Origin: Paenibacillus chibensis
GTDB lineage: Bacteria > Bacillota > Bacilli > Paenibacillales > Paenibacillaceae
NCBI RefSeq assembly: GCF_004001045.1
Contig: NZ_BIMK01000005.1
Span: 186,001-250,000 of the forward strand
Direction of reading: 5' to 3'
DNA length: 64,000 nt
Position 1 is the stretch's first letter, and every line of letters begins with the position of its first letter. Positions 45,730 to 53,986 of the stretch are shown here, piece by piece. The notes under the pieces were generated by a model. The model saw only the letters and a program-made list of their open reading frames with translations. It was not told where the DNA came from and ran no database searches. Both the position numbers and the translations under genes were made by a program.

Positions 45730-46617
45730 ATGAGAGTAACGAATAATATGCAGAGCATGCAGCTGCTCAAGAACCTGAACAACATCAATACCAGCATGAC
45801 CAAGGGGCAGAACCAGCTGGCTACCGGACAAAAGATCAACAAGCCCAGTGATGACCCCATCGGCGTGGGCTACCAAATGCGGTACGATACGGACCTTGCC
45901 CGCAGTGACCAGTTCATGCAGAATGCCCAAACCGGCAATGATATCCTGAAAACGATGGATTCCTCGTTGTCCCAGGCCAATGATGTGCTGAAACGAGCGC
46001 GTACCTTGGCGCTGCAGGCTTCGAATGGAACCTATGATGGAGAGCAACGAAAGGCTATCTCTGCAGAAATTAAGCAACTGAAGGAACAGCTGGTGGAGAT
46101 CGGCAACAGTCAATATAACGGTCGTTATCTGTTCAACGGCCAGAAAACGGATGTGGCGCCGTATACTTCGGCGAATGCAGCGAATGACGTGACGGACCAA
46201 GGTGTATTCTCGCTGCATGTGAGTGCGGCTGTCGCTGTGCCTGTAAGTATAACGGGCGAAACGATCTTCGGAGCAGCAGGTTCAGATAACGTGTTTAAGG
46301 TACTGGATGACTTGGCGAATGCACTGGATAACAATCAAGTTGCGGGTATCTCGGCGAGTTTGGATAAAATTGATGCGGTTTCCGATAAAATCTCGATCAG
46401 CTGGGCTGAAATCGGCGCGAGAATGAATCGCTTCGACCTGATGCAGAACCGGATCACGGATAATCAGGTGAACTTGAAAGAGCAGCGCTCCCAGGTAGCG
46501 GATGTCGATTTTGCGACTGCGATCACCGACCTCAAGTCGAAAGAGAATGTGCTTCAAGCTGCACTTTCCACTGGAGCTCGTATAATGCAAACCTCGCTGC
46601 TTGATTTTATGAAATAG
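45730..46617 (+). CDS. flgL: Flagellar hook-associated protein 3
   Basis: FlgL forms the second junction layer between hook and filament. The 295-residue product has the flagellin-like N-terminus MRVTNNMQSMQLLKNLN and KINKPSDDPIGVGYQMRYD, and the C-terminal ISWAEIGARMNRFDLMQNRI helix. GGAGGAGG (45716-45723) leaves no spacer to ATG 45724, so ATG 45730 (6-nt spacer) is preferred. It is co-transcribed with flgK. Confidence 0.94.
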   Translation: MRVTNNMQSMQLLKNLNNINTSMTKGQNQLATGQKINKPSDDPIGVGYQMRYDTDLARSDQFMQNAQTGNDILKTMDSSLSQANDVLKRARTLALQASNGTYDGEQRKAISAEIKQLKEQLVEIGNSQYNGRYLFNGQKTDVAPYTSANAANDVTDQGVFSLHVSAAVAVPVSITGETIFGAAGSDNVFKVLDDLANALDNNQVAGISASLDKIDAVSDKISISWAEIGARMNRFDLMQNRITDNQVNLKEQRSQVADVDFATAITDLKSKENVLQAALSTGARIMQTSLLDFMK

Positions 46618-46654
46618 AATGTGATTTGAGCCTCTAAAGAAAGGATGGATTTGC

Positions 46655-47047
46655 TTGGTAGGAATTACGCCAGCAAGCTCCGGACCGCTATATGTCCCTG
46701 CTGAGTTAACGATCCGGACACAGGCTGCGGATCTGCAGACCGATATGACCGAGGTGTATGAAGATCTGGGACTGAAACGTCCATCGACGTTCAGGCAGGA
46801 AGACACGGCGGAAACCCGGCAAATCCTTCTTGAGAATATTGCATTGAAGGCTCAGGAGGGCGACCGGATGCTGAACCCTAAAGCCCGTAAAGGAAATGTA
46901 TTTGGAGATGTTGCTCATCAACGGTATATGCGGACTGGACCCAAGGAAGTAACGATTGAGGCGCTGCCAAGGCATGGCGTGTACATCGATTTCCGGATTC
47001 ATCCGCCTGAGATCCATATTGAAGCGAAAGGAGCTCTCCCATCGTGA
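46655..47047 (+). CDS. DUF6470 family protein (YviE-like)
   Basis: Encodes 130 residues. The opening strand pattern LTIRTQAADLQTDMTEVYEDLGLKRP and the closing IDFRIHPPEIHIEAKG fit the YviE/DUF6470 family located between flgL and fliW in Bacillus. It is shorter than YviE (about 190 residues). Function is unknown. The start is TTG 46655 behind AAGGATGG (46641-46648). Its stop overlaps the GTG start of fliW, indicating translational coupling. Confidence 0.8.
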   Translation: MVGITPASSGPLYVPAELTIRTQAADLQTDMTEVYEDLGLKRPSTFRQEDTAETRQILLENIALKAQEGDRMLNPKARKGNVFGDVAHQRYMRTGPKEVTIEALPRHGVYIDFRIHPPEIHIEAKGALPS

Positions 47048-47487
47048 ACAGTAAGCACAAACAGCAGGTGATCCAAAGCTCAGTTTATGGTTCCTTGGAA
47101 ATAGCGGAGGATCAAATCTACCATTTCGAGTCTGACATATTGGGGATTCCACACATCAGAGAATATGCGCTGCTGCCCATCGATGATACGCTCTTCTTTT
47201 TACTGCACGCGGTTGAAGAGGACGTAAGCTTCGTACTTTTGCCGGCCGCACAGGCGGTAGAAGGATACGGCTTTCAACTGCAGGAGGAGACGGTCAGCCT
47301 GTTACAGCTGGACTCTCCTGACGACGTCGGCGTCATGCTGATCGTGAATATTCATGATCAGGATATTTACGTCAATCTGAAAGCACCGATCATCCTTTCA
47401 CCCCACTCCCATAAAGGCTGCCAATTCATCATTAATGATCAGGATCTGCCCATCAGGCATCGCCTTGAACGCAAGGGGGAATCCTGA
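47044..47487 (+). CDS. fliW: Flagellar assembly factor FliW
   Basis: FliW binds either flagellin or CsrA; free FliW blocks CsrA and lets flagellin be translated. The 147-residue product shows the family blocks QIYHFESDILGIPHIREYALLP and VNLKAPIILSPHSHKGCQFI. The GTG 47044 start overlaps the previous stop (GTGA), and its own stop overlaps the csrA start (TGATG). Together with csrA and the hag leader sites it completes the FliW-CsrA-Hag switch. Confidence 0.95.
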   Translation: MNSKHKQQVIQSSVYGSLEIAEDQIYHFESDILGIPHIREYALLPIDDTLFFLLHAVEEDVSFVLLPAAQAVEGYGFQLQEETVSLLQLDSPDDVGVMLIVNIHDQDIYVNLKAPIILSPHSHKGCQFIINDQDLPIRHRLERKGES

Positions 47488-47726
47488 TGCTTGTACTCAA
47501 GCGCCGGATCGGTGAGACGGTCATGATCGGCAATGACATTCAGGTGCAGATTCTTGGGATTGAAGGGGATCAGATCAAGCTTGGTTTCGTAGCTCCTAAA
47601 GACGTGCAAATATTGCGGGAAGAATTGTACCAGGGAATCGTAGCAGAGAACATAGCGGCTAAGGAACAAACAAAACAAGGCCAGCAGGAGGAAATCCTTA
47701 ACTTGCTTAAACAATTTAAAGTGTAA
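47487..47726 (+). CDS. csrA: Carbon storage regulator CsrA
   Basis: Small dimeric RNA-binding protein that represses translation by binding GGA motifs in leaders; in Bacillus its target is hag. The 79-residue product starts MLVLKRRIGETVMIGNDIQVQILGIEGDQIKLGF with the conserved beta-strand core, and has a C-terminal extension (about 60-79) as in FliW-controlled CsrA. ATG 47487 overlaps the fliW stop. Confidence 0.96.
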   Translation: MLVLKRRIGETVMIGNDIQVQILGIEGDQIKLGFVAPKDVQILREELYQGIVAENIAAKEQTKQGQQEEILNLLKQFKV

Positions 47727-47755
47727 TCCATTTTAAAGATTAGGTGGGATTGAGG

Positions 47756-48127
47756 TTGAATATTGGTCGGGTGGACCGGGTTACCCCGGAGGTTAGCATC
47801 AAAAAAAGCATTGAGGATATCAGCTCCCTAACGGAGTCCTCGAGCAAACTAGCAGGAGATTTACAAAACAAAACCTTTTCGTTTCAAAACCTCAGCGAAG
47901 AGGAAAAGAAAAAGCTGGACGAGCAGTTGAAGAAGTTGAACGAGTCCATCTCCTCCACTGGCAAACAGCTTCACTTCAAGTATAACGATGAAGCCAAGCA
48001 GCTCTACGTGGAAGTCGTGAACAGCAAGACGCAGGAGGTTATCTCAAGTCTTCCGCCGGAGTTTCTGATTGATCTCTCGATTAAGATGAAGGAAATGATC
48101 GGGATGTTTTTGGATAAAAAGGTTTAA
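47756..48127 (+). CDS. flaG: Flagellar protein FlaG
   Basis: FlaG-family protein (YvyC in Bacillus), thought to influence filament length. The 123-residue product has a polar N-terminal half with helical charged sequence (LSEEEKKKLDEQLKKLNESI) and the FlaG core LHFKYNDEAKQLYVEVVNSKTQEVISSLPPEFLIDLSIKMKEM. AGGTGG (47742-47747) best fits TTG 47756; GTG 47744 would overlap that site. It is followed 29 bases later by fliD. AT content begins to rise here. Confidence 0.88.
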   Translation: MNIGRVDRVTPEVSIKKSIEDISSLTESSSKLAGDLQNKTFSFQNLSEEEKKKLDEQLKKLNESISSTGKQLHFKYNDEAKQLYVEVVNSKTQEVISSLPPEFLIDLSIKMKEMIGMFLDKKV

Positions 48128-48156
48128 TAAATATTTCGAAAGGATGGTAATGAGAT

Positions 48157-49578
48157 ATGGCAACAATCAGTTTTGCAGGACTAGCTTCGGGGTTTAACTC
48201 CACCAGCTATATTGAAGCTGTAATGAAGCAGGAAAGCATTCCACTGACGAATTTGCAGACGAAAAAGACCAACACAACTGCGTATAAAAATACCTTTGAT
48301 TCCATTAATACAAAGCTTCAAGCCTTAAAAGATGCAGCATATGCTCTTAAGGATAAATCGGTTTTCCAACAGACGAGTGCAACAAGTTCGGATACAACTA
48401 AGGTTTCGGTAACGGCAGGAGAAAGTGCATTTTCCGGGAGCTACCAAGTAGATATAGTCAATTTGGCTAGATCGCAGCAGTCAAATAGTACAGCTTTTGA
48501 TTCAAGTACTGATTTTTCGACTCTGCCCGATATGCTTAATTTCGGAACGGACAAAGATGGCAACGCGATTAACGTCGATATTAAAGATGCAAAAGGCAAG
48601 AATCTGGATGACGCACTCAAGATCATAAGTGATCGCATTAATGCGGCAGGCATTGGCATTAATGCTGCAGTAATTGAAACGTCAAGTGATAAAAGGGTAC
48701 TTACCCTCACAGCAGCTAAATCTGGTGAAGCTGGTAAATTTACAAATCCTACGGATTCTTTTTTCGGATTTGTTACGGATCCAAATCAGGCTGCAAAGGA
48801 TGCAACGGTAAAAGTTAATGGCATCGAGATTACAAGCTCAACTAATGAACTCAAAAATGCTGTTCCAGGTGTCACGCTTCAGTTAAATGCAACTGGTACC
48901 TCGACCGTTAAGGTGGCAATGGACTCCGATAAAGTCGCATCAAAAGTGGAAGCATTTGTAAAGGCATATAATGATGTTATTAACTCAATCAGAGACGTTA
49001 CAAAGAAATCAGAGAAAAATTCGGATGGGACTTTAACGTTGACTTTACAGGGAGATTCGACATTAAGAGATCTTCAGTCACAGTTAAATGACATGATGAA
49101 TAATATCATGGGCAATTCGGATGGATATAGGTTGTTGGGGGAAATTGGCCTTGAGGTTGACAAGGGAGTAACTTCTGCATCGTTGATGACAGGTAATATA
49201 ACTTTTGATAAAGACAAGTTCAAAACGAAGCTTGCTCAGAATCCTCAGGCTTTGCAAAATATGTTTACGAGCATAGCAACAAGAGATGATGACAACAAAG
49301 TTACATCTGGGTTTGATGGTTTAGGGGCTTTATTTGACGATAAACTCAAGTTGTGGACCAATACTGTCGACGGCATTATGACTTCAAAAATTAAAGGGTA
49401 TACATCGGATATCTCGTATATTGATGAACAAATTACAAGTATGCAGGAAAGACTGGATATGCGTGAAGCTAATTTGAAAAAGCAATATGCAAATCTTGAA
49501 GTTGTCATGACCGGGCTAAATAACCAAAAGGATTGGATTACAAGTCAAGTTGCACAGTTGAACAAGTCATCCAAATAA
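48157..49578 (+). CDS. fliD: Flagellar filament cap protein FliD
   Basis: FliD caps the filament tip and folds flagellin into place. The 473-residue product has the conserved N-terminus ISFAGLASGFNSTSYIEAVMK with the D0 helices (QTKKTNTTAYKNTFDSINTKLQALKDAAYALKDKSVF) and the C-terminal coiled-coil (ITSMQERLDMREANLKKQYANLEVVMTGLNNQKDWITSQV). The variable middle is AT-rich. AAAGGATGG (48138-48146) supports ATG 48157. Confidence 0.95.
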   Translation: MATISFAGLASGFNSTSYIEAVMKQESIPLTNLQTKKTNTTAYKNTFDSINTKLQALKDAAYALKDKSVFQQTSATSSDTTKVSVTAGESAFSGSYQVDIVNLARSQQSNSTAFDSSTDFSTLPDMLNFGTDKDGNAINVDIKDAKGKNLDDALKIISDRINAAGIGINAAVIETSSDKRVLTLTAAKSGEAGKFTNPTDSFFGFVTDPNQAAKDATVKVNGIEITSSTNELKNAVPGVTLQLNATGTSTVKVAMDSDKVASKVEAFVKAYNDVINSIRDVTKKSEKNSDGTLTLTLQGDSTLRDLQSQLNDMMNNIMGNSDGYRLLGEIGLEVDKGVTSASLMTGNITFDKDKFKTKLAQNPQALQNMFTSIATRDDDNKVTSGFDGLGALFDDKLKLWTNTVDGIMTSKIKGYTSDISYIDEQITSMQERLDMREANLKKQYANLEVVMTGLNNQKDWITSQVAQLNKSSK

Positions 49579-49607
49579 TAGACTGTAAGGCATGGAGTTG
49601 AATTCAT

Positions 49608-49997
49608 ATGACAGCACCTAATTTAGCAGGCTATAAAGCATATCAGAATAATAAGTATCAAACGGCATCTCCTCATCGGTTGATACTTATGCTTTATAAT
49701 GGAGCGATTCAGTTTGCGGGAAACGCGGTCCAGGCAATACAACAGGGGAATATTTCTGATGCAAATAAGTACATTCAGAAGACTCAGGATATCGTCTACG
49801 AGTTGCTCTCATCGTTAAATGTGAAGCAGGGCGGTGAACTAGCAAGGAATTTGCAGAATTTATACTTTTATGTCATTGACCGTCTCATCGAAGCCAACTT
49901 AAAAAAACAAGAAGAACCGCTTCATGAGGCTATTAAGATAATTTCCGAGATCAAATCTTCCTGGGACGAAATAGGAAGGAGAGGTACTCTTGGATAA
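49608..49997 (+). CDS. fliS: Flagellin export chaperone FliS
   Basis: FliS keeps flagellin unfolded in the cytoplasm and guides it to export. The 129-residue product has the family signatures YQNNKYQTASPHRLILMLYNGAI near the N-terminus and LNVKQGGELARNLQNLYFYVIDRL in the middle. It follows fliD by 29 bases and overlaps the following fliT-like gene by 8 bases. Confidence 0.96.
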   Translation: MTAPNLAGYKAYQNNKYQTASPHRLILMLYNGAIQFAGNAVQAIQQGNISDANKYIQKTQDIVYELLSSLNVKQGGELARNLQNLYFYVIDRLIEANLKKQEEPLHEAIKIISEIKSSWDEIGRRGTLG

Positions 49998-50382
49998 CGG
50001 CAACATGCATTTATATCAAGAACTTCTGGAATGTACGAGTAAACAAAGACAAATTATGGATGATCTTAGTATCAATTTAGAAAAGGAAGGAGATATTCTT
50101 CCTTTTTTTTTAGAATATTTTGAATATTGGGATCGAATTACAGAGGCGATAGGAAATTCGAAACCAGAAGAGAGAATTGAAGAGTATGAATCTCAGGCAT
50201 TACTTAACATTATGGAGTCAATTAATGCGAATGTGGAGCATATCCATGCACAACTTCAAGTAAAAACCGATCATACAGGAAGTGACTTGCGTGGTGTTCG
50301 GACTCAGCAAAAGGTATTAAATGCATACTATAATTTAAATAATAAGGATCAAGTTGCTTTGTATTTCGATGCTAGAAAATAA
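49990..50382 (+). CDS. FliT-like flagellar chaperone
   Basis: Encodes 130 residues, all-helical, acidic in the first half, without a membrane segment. Position directly after fliS with an 8-base overlap, size, and the helical pattern (YQELLECTSKQRQIMDDLSINLEKEGDILPFFLEYFEYWDRI) suggest a FliT-type chaperone for FliD, although sequence motifs in this family are weak. The start is TTG 49990 behind AGGAGAGG (49977-49984). Confidence in the gene is high; in the family, moderate. Confidence 0.65.
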   Translation: MDNGNMHLYQELLECTSKQRQIMDDLSINLEKEGDILPFFLEYFEYWDRITEAIGNSKPEERIEEYESQALLNIMESINANVEHIHAQLQVKTDHTGSDLRGVRTQQKVLNAYYNLNNKDQVALYFDARK

Positions 50383-50438
50383 TTAATCTGTCCTAATTGA
50401 ATGAGGTAAAATAATTTATGAAAAAACTTAATAAACTC

Positions 50439-50465
50439 TAAACTAGCGGAAAGATTTACCGATAT
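50439..50465 (+). promoter_or_regulatory. SigD promoter of hag
   Basis: TAAA (50439-50442), exactly 15 nt, ACCGATAT (50458-50465), one mismatch from GCCGATAT. Transcription would start near 50472. Confidence 0.8.
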
Positions 50466-50476
50466 ATATATTAGGC

Positions 50477-50517
50477 CACAAGGATGTGACCAATTCTAAC
50501 CGAAATCATGGAGGATG
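50477..50517 (+). promoter_or_regulatory. CsrA-binding sites in the hag leader
   Basis: Site 1: CACA-AGGA-TGTG (50477-50488), a hairpin showing GGA in its loop and containing ACAAGGATGT, the core of the CsrA consensus. Site 2: GGAGGATG (50510-50517), the ribosome-binding site itself. This two-site layout is the one known from Bacillus hag. Confidence 0.7.
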
Positions 50518-50523
50518 ATCACG

Positions 50524-51339
50524 ATGGGTATGTTTATTAACACTAACGTTGGCGCAATCAACGCTAACCGTAACCTGAGCTTCAACAATACGAACATGAG
50601 CAAAACAATGGAGAAGCTGTCTTCCGGCTACCGTATTAACCGTGCTGCCGACGATGCTGCTGGTTTGGCAATTTCCGAAAAAATGAATTATCAAATCAAT
50701 GGCTTGAACCAAGCACAGCGTAATGCTCAAGACGGTATCTCCCTCTTGCAAACAGCTGAAGGTGACTTGACTGAAGTTCACTCCATGCTGCAACGTATGA
50801 ACACTCTTGCTAACCAAGCAGCAAACGGTACTTATCAAAATGAAGACCGTTCTAACTTGCAAAAAGAAGTAACGCAATTGGTTACTGAAATCAACAGAAT
50901 TACTGCTAACTCTAACTTTAACGGAGTAAGCCTGTTGAAATCTTCGGGATCTGTTAAATTCCAAATCGGTGTAACATCCGGTGAGTCCCTGACTGTTACT
51001 TTGTCTAGCAACAAAGCTAGTGCTCTTGGTATCAGCGGACTTTCGATCAGTACGGCTACTAAAGCGACAAGTGCTCTTTCGCTGATCAAATCTGCAATTT
51101 CTAAAGTTTCTACTAACCGTGCTAATCTGGGCGCTTATCAAAACCGTTTGGAACACACTATCAACAGCTTGGGTGTAACATCCGAAAATCTGTCTGCCGC
51201 TAACTCCCGTATCAAAGATGCTGATATGGCTACAGAAATGACAGCTTTCACAAAGAATCAAATCCTTGTTCAAGCTGGTACAGCTATGCTGGCGCAAGCA
51301 AACTCCGCTCCACAAGCTGTTTTGAAACTGTTGGGATAA
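50524..51339 (+). CDS. hag: Flagellin
   Basis: The filament subunit. The 271-residue product has the D0/D1 N-terminal part (FINTNVGAINANRNL, KLSSGYRINRAADDAAGLAISEKM, ARNAQDGISLLQTAEGDL) and the C-terminal D1/D0 part (NLGAYQNRLEHTINSLGV, NILVQAGTAMLAQANSAPQAVLKLLG), with only a short middle, so no large outer domain. That middle (about 130-190) is Ser/Thr-rich, a plausible site for O-linked sugars given the downstream glycosylation genes. GGAGG (50510-50514) supports ATG 50524. Expression is by SigD and probably CsrA/FliW. Confidence 0.97.
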   Translation: MGMFINTNVGAINANRNLSFNNTNMSKTMEKLSSGYRINRAADDAAGLAISEKMNYQINGLNQAQRNAQDGISLLQTAEGDLTEVHSMLQRMNTLANQAANGTYQNEDRSNLQKEVTQLVTEINRITANSNFNGVSLLKSSGSVKFQIGVTSGESLTVTLSSNKASALGISGLSISTATKATSALSLIKSAISKVSTNRANLGAYQNRLEHTINSLGVTSENLSAANSRIKDADMATEMTAFTKNQILVQAGTAMLAQANSAPQAVLKLLG

Positions 51340-51360
51340 TTAGCTTTATAAAATCAGGAG

Positions 51361-51390
51361 AGGTCCAGCAATTGCTGGACCTTTTTTTTA
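51361..51390 (+). terminator. Intrinsic terminator after hag
   Basis: AGGTCCAGC (51361-51369), loop AATT, GCTGGACCT (51374-51382), then eight T residues. Confidence 0.92.
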
Positions 51391-51492
51391 TGCTGAAATT
51401 CTCTTCAGAATATGTACTTTGTGGAATGTATTCATTACAAGCGAGGAAAATCCGATAAATATAGTAAACAAGAACGTAAGGTTGTGATAAAA

Positions 51493-52074
51493 ATGAAAGT
51501 AACAATTGATAATCATGAAGCACAATATCTTGCACATGATATAGAAGCAATTAATGAATGGTGGAAGAAATCCACTTCTCAAATTTACAATCAAAAACGC
51601 TTGATATACTGCTTAGAAATAGATGGAGTGAAGATGTATACTGGCTATGAATCTGTTATTGTTAACAATTACAATAACATAGATAAAATTGAAATTATGA
51701 CAAAAGGATACGAAGAAAGCATTTGTGAAACCTTACAGGAGATGGGATTATATCTGAAAGTTTTTATTCCAAGATCGCTTATTATAGCCGATTATTTTTT
51801 TGGTGAGGTTTCAGAGGAAGCATGGGGTGAATTTTCAAAATTCATTGACGGTCTGAATTGGATTATAAGTTCGCTTGAATTTATACAAACTATTTCTGAT
51901 CCTTGTAATGATGCTGTAGAATTAGTACTACGCAAGTTAGAACCAGTGGTTGCCAATTTAGAACAGAGTATTCGAAATGGCGACCATGTTGACGTGGCTG
52001 ATTTAATTAAATATGAACTAATTCCTATTATTGAGCCTTTGCAACAGATTTGTGGGATACAACAGGGGGATTAA
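51493..52074 (+). CDS. Unknown protein between hag and maf
   Basis: Encodes 193 residues; no signal peptide or membrane helix. The first 90 residues alternate strands and helices (IYCLEIDGVKMYTGYESVIVNNYNNIDKIEIMT), the rest is helical and acidic, with a Cys pair at about 139 and 187. I recognise no family. ATG 51493 has AAGGTTGTGA upstream; the open frame extends further upstream without a ribosome site. The stop is one base before the maf start, so the two are co-translated and it may be an adaptor or chaperone for flagellin glycosylation; that is inference from position. A weak SigD-like -10 (TCCGATAA, 51451-51458) lacks a good -35. Confidence 0.75.
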   Translation: MKVTIDNHEAQYLAHDIEAINEWWKKSTSQIYNQKRLIYCLEIDGVKMYTGYESVIVNNYNNIDKIEIMTKGYEESICETLQEMGLYLKVFIPRSLIIADYFFGEVSEEAWGEFSKFIDGLNWIISSLEFIQTISDPCNDAVELVLRKLEPVVANLEQSIRNGDHVDVADLIKYELIPIIEPLQQICGIQQGD

Positions 52075-52075
52075 C

Positions 52076-53935
52076 ATGACTTTTTATGAGTCTAATAGTA
52101 ATTTTTTAAAGAAACAGTATCCTTCTTTAGCAGAACTGTTTAAAAATGAAGATAAAAACGCTAGTCAAATAATTATGACTCGCAACAATGAGCCGAATAT
52201 ACAGATTTCCCTTAATAAGGGAGACTATTTTTTACACAGTAAGTATAATGCTCGGGAAGAAGCTATGAAATGGGTACAATCAATCCATCCTGAAATAAAA
52301 GAGGCCAAGCATATTTGTATTTTTGGAATTGGACTAGGCTACTTTTTGGAAGAGTTGTTGGAAGAATGTGAATCAAAAGATGTTTTTATTCTTGAACCTA
52401 GTGTAGACGTATTCGATCAATGGATACGCACCAGAGATATAAAGAAGGTGTTGTCTCACCCCAAAATTCGAATCGTTGCTGTCGGAGCAGATGCATATCT
52501 GCCTCTTCAAGTCGCAGATGAAATTGCAGGCTTCATCTCAGGGACATTTAAATTGGTTGTTCCGCCAATTTATAAAAAGATTTATCCGGATTTACTCATG
52601 AATTTTGAAACGAGTCTAAAAGAAATGATGATAAAGTCCATCTCTAACATGCAAACCAATAAAATGTACGAGAAAACTTGGGTATCCAATATCCTATTTA
52701 ATTTAAGTACAATAATAAGAAGTTCATCTTTATTGGAAATGAAAGATGTATGGAAGAATACGGGAACGAAAGCTATTGTTGTGGGCTCGGGCCCTTCTTT
52801 AAAAAAGGACGTGCATTATTTACGCACCTTGAAAGATAAATGTCTAATTATTGCTGCAGGATCAAGTGTCCAGGCATTACAGCATTTTGATATTAATCCG
52901 CATTTTGTTGTGAGCATGGATGGAAGTGCAATTAATAATAGGGTTTTTGAGAATATTGATACCTCTATATCACCATTGGTGTTTTGCCCGCCAGTTTATT
53001 ATGAAATTGTTGATCAATATCAATGCGAAAAATATTATGTTGGATTCGAAAATGATCCAATTACTAAATATATGATGGAGACTGATGAACTTCCTACAGT
53101 TCTTTCAACCTCAACTGTTACAGGCACAGCCATGCAAATTGCGGAATTTTTTGGAATAGAGGAAATTATACTGATGGGGCAAGACCTATCATATACGGAA
53201 GATGAGTATTATGCCCCAGGTGTTAATCATGTAACAGAAGATGAGAAGAAGAAGAAGGTTGCTTGTACCAATGAATGGGTGGAGAATGTAGACGGAGGAC
53301 GGAACAAAACAACAGAAAGCATGGAGGTACTTCGCCAGGATGTAGAGCTCCTTGTTCAAATAATGAAATATAGAGGCATAAGTATTATTAATACATCCAA
53401 AAAGGGCGCCGTAATTCAGGATACAACGTGGGCATCTATGGATGATTTAATCCGTAATTTAGAGCAATCGGAACCCCAAGACTTTGATTTATCAAAGTTT
53501 ATTGCAGCTCCTAATCTCCCTGACAAGATTAGTGAAGCGAATCGACTTATTGTAAAGTTACAAAACATCTCAAATGATAATAATAGCTTATGTATTGCAT
53601 TAAAAAAACTAATAGACAGCATAAATAAGCTTCAAAAGGCACATTCCATAAGGAATTATAATAAAGTTAACAATGAGATTTTGAAAATAAACGAGATCTG
53701 GAACAAAATAACGGAAACAGAAGTGTTTATTATTTTTTATAATTACTCATTAGCTCATCACATCAATATATACATGCGGTATGTGCCTGAGATTATTGAA
53801 TCTCATAATATTTTTAAAAAGGCAGAATTAATTATATCTCATTTGGGTTCATTGATTAATAGAATGAAAGAATTCAGTCCGGTATTAGAGAATGTTATTG
53901 AATCTTCAATTAAACGGTTACAGGAAAGTAAATAA
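52076..53935 (+). CDS. maf: Motility accessory factor, flagellin nonulosonate glycosyltransferase
   Basis: Maf proteins (DUF115 / MAF_flag10) transfer pseudaminic- or legionaminic-type sugars to Ser/Thr of flagellin. The 619-residue product has an N-terminal domain (about 1-200) with FGIGLGYFLEELLEE, the central DUF115 domain with AIVVGSGPSLKKDVHYLRTLKDKCLIIAAGSS, FVVSMDGS and GQDLSYTEDEYYAPG, and a helical C-terminus. GGGGGA (52064-52069) supports ATG 52076. DNA here is strongly AT-rich (for example 27% GC over 53581-53640). It sits between hag and the nonulosonate genes, as expected. Confidence 0.9.
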   Translation: MTFYESNSNFLKKQYPSLAELFKNEDKNASQIIMTRNNEPNIQISLNKGDYFLHSKYNAREEAMKWVQSIHPEIKEAKHICIFGIGLGYFLEELLEECESKDVFILEPSVDVFDQWIRTRDIKKVLSHPKIRIVAVGADAYLPLQVADEIAGFISGTFKLVVPPIYKKIYPDLLMNFETSLKEMMIKSISNMQTNKMYEKTWVSNILFNLSTIIRSSSLLEMKDVWKNTGTKAIVVGSGPSLKKDVHYLRTLKDKCLIIAAGSSVQALQHFDINPHFVVSMDGSAINNRVFENIDTSISPLVFCPPVYYEIVDQYQCEKYYVGFENDPITKYMMETDELPTVLSTSTVTGTAMQIAEFFGIEEIILMGQDLSYTEDEYYAPGVNHVTEDEKKKKVACTNEWVENVDGGRNKTTESMEVLRQDVELLVQIMKYRGISIINTSKKGAVIQDTTWASMDDLIRNLEQSEPQDFDLSKFIAAPNLPDKISEANRLIVKLQNISNDNNSLCIALKKLIDSINKLQKAHSIRNYNKVNNEILKINEIWNKITETEVFIIFYNYSLAHHINIYMRYVPEIIESHNIFKKAELIISHLGSLINRMKEFSPVLENVIESSIKRLQESK

Positions 53936-53986
53936 AGTATCCAATTATCATAATAAAATCCACTAAACACGACTAGGGGAAAATAT

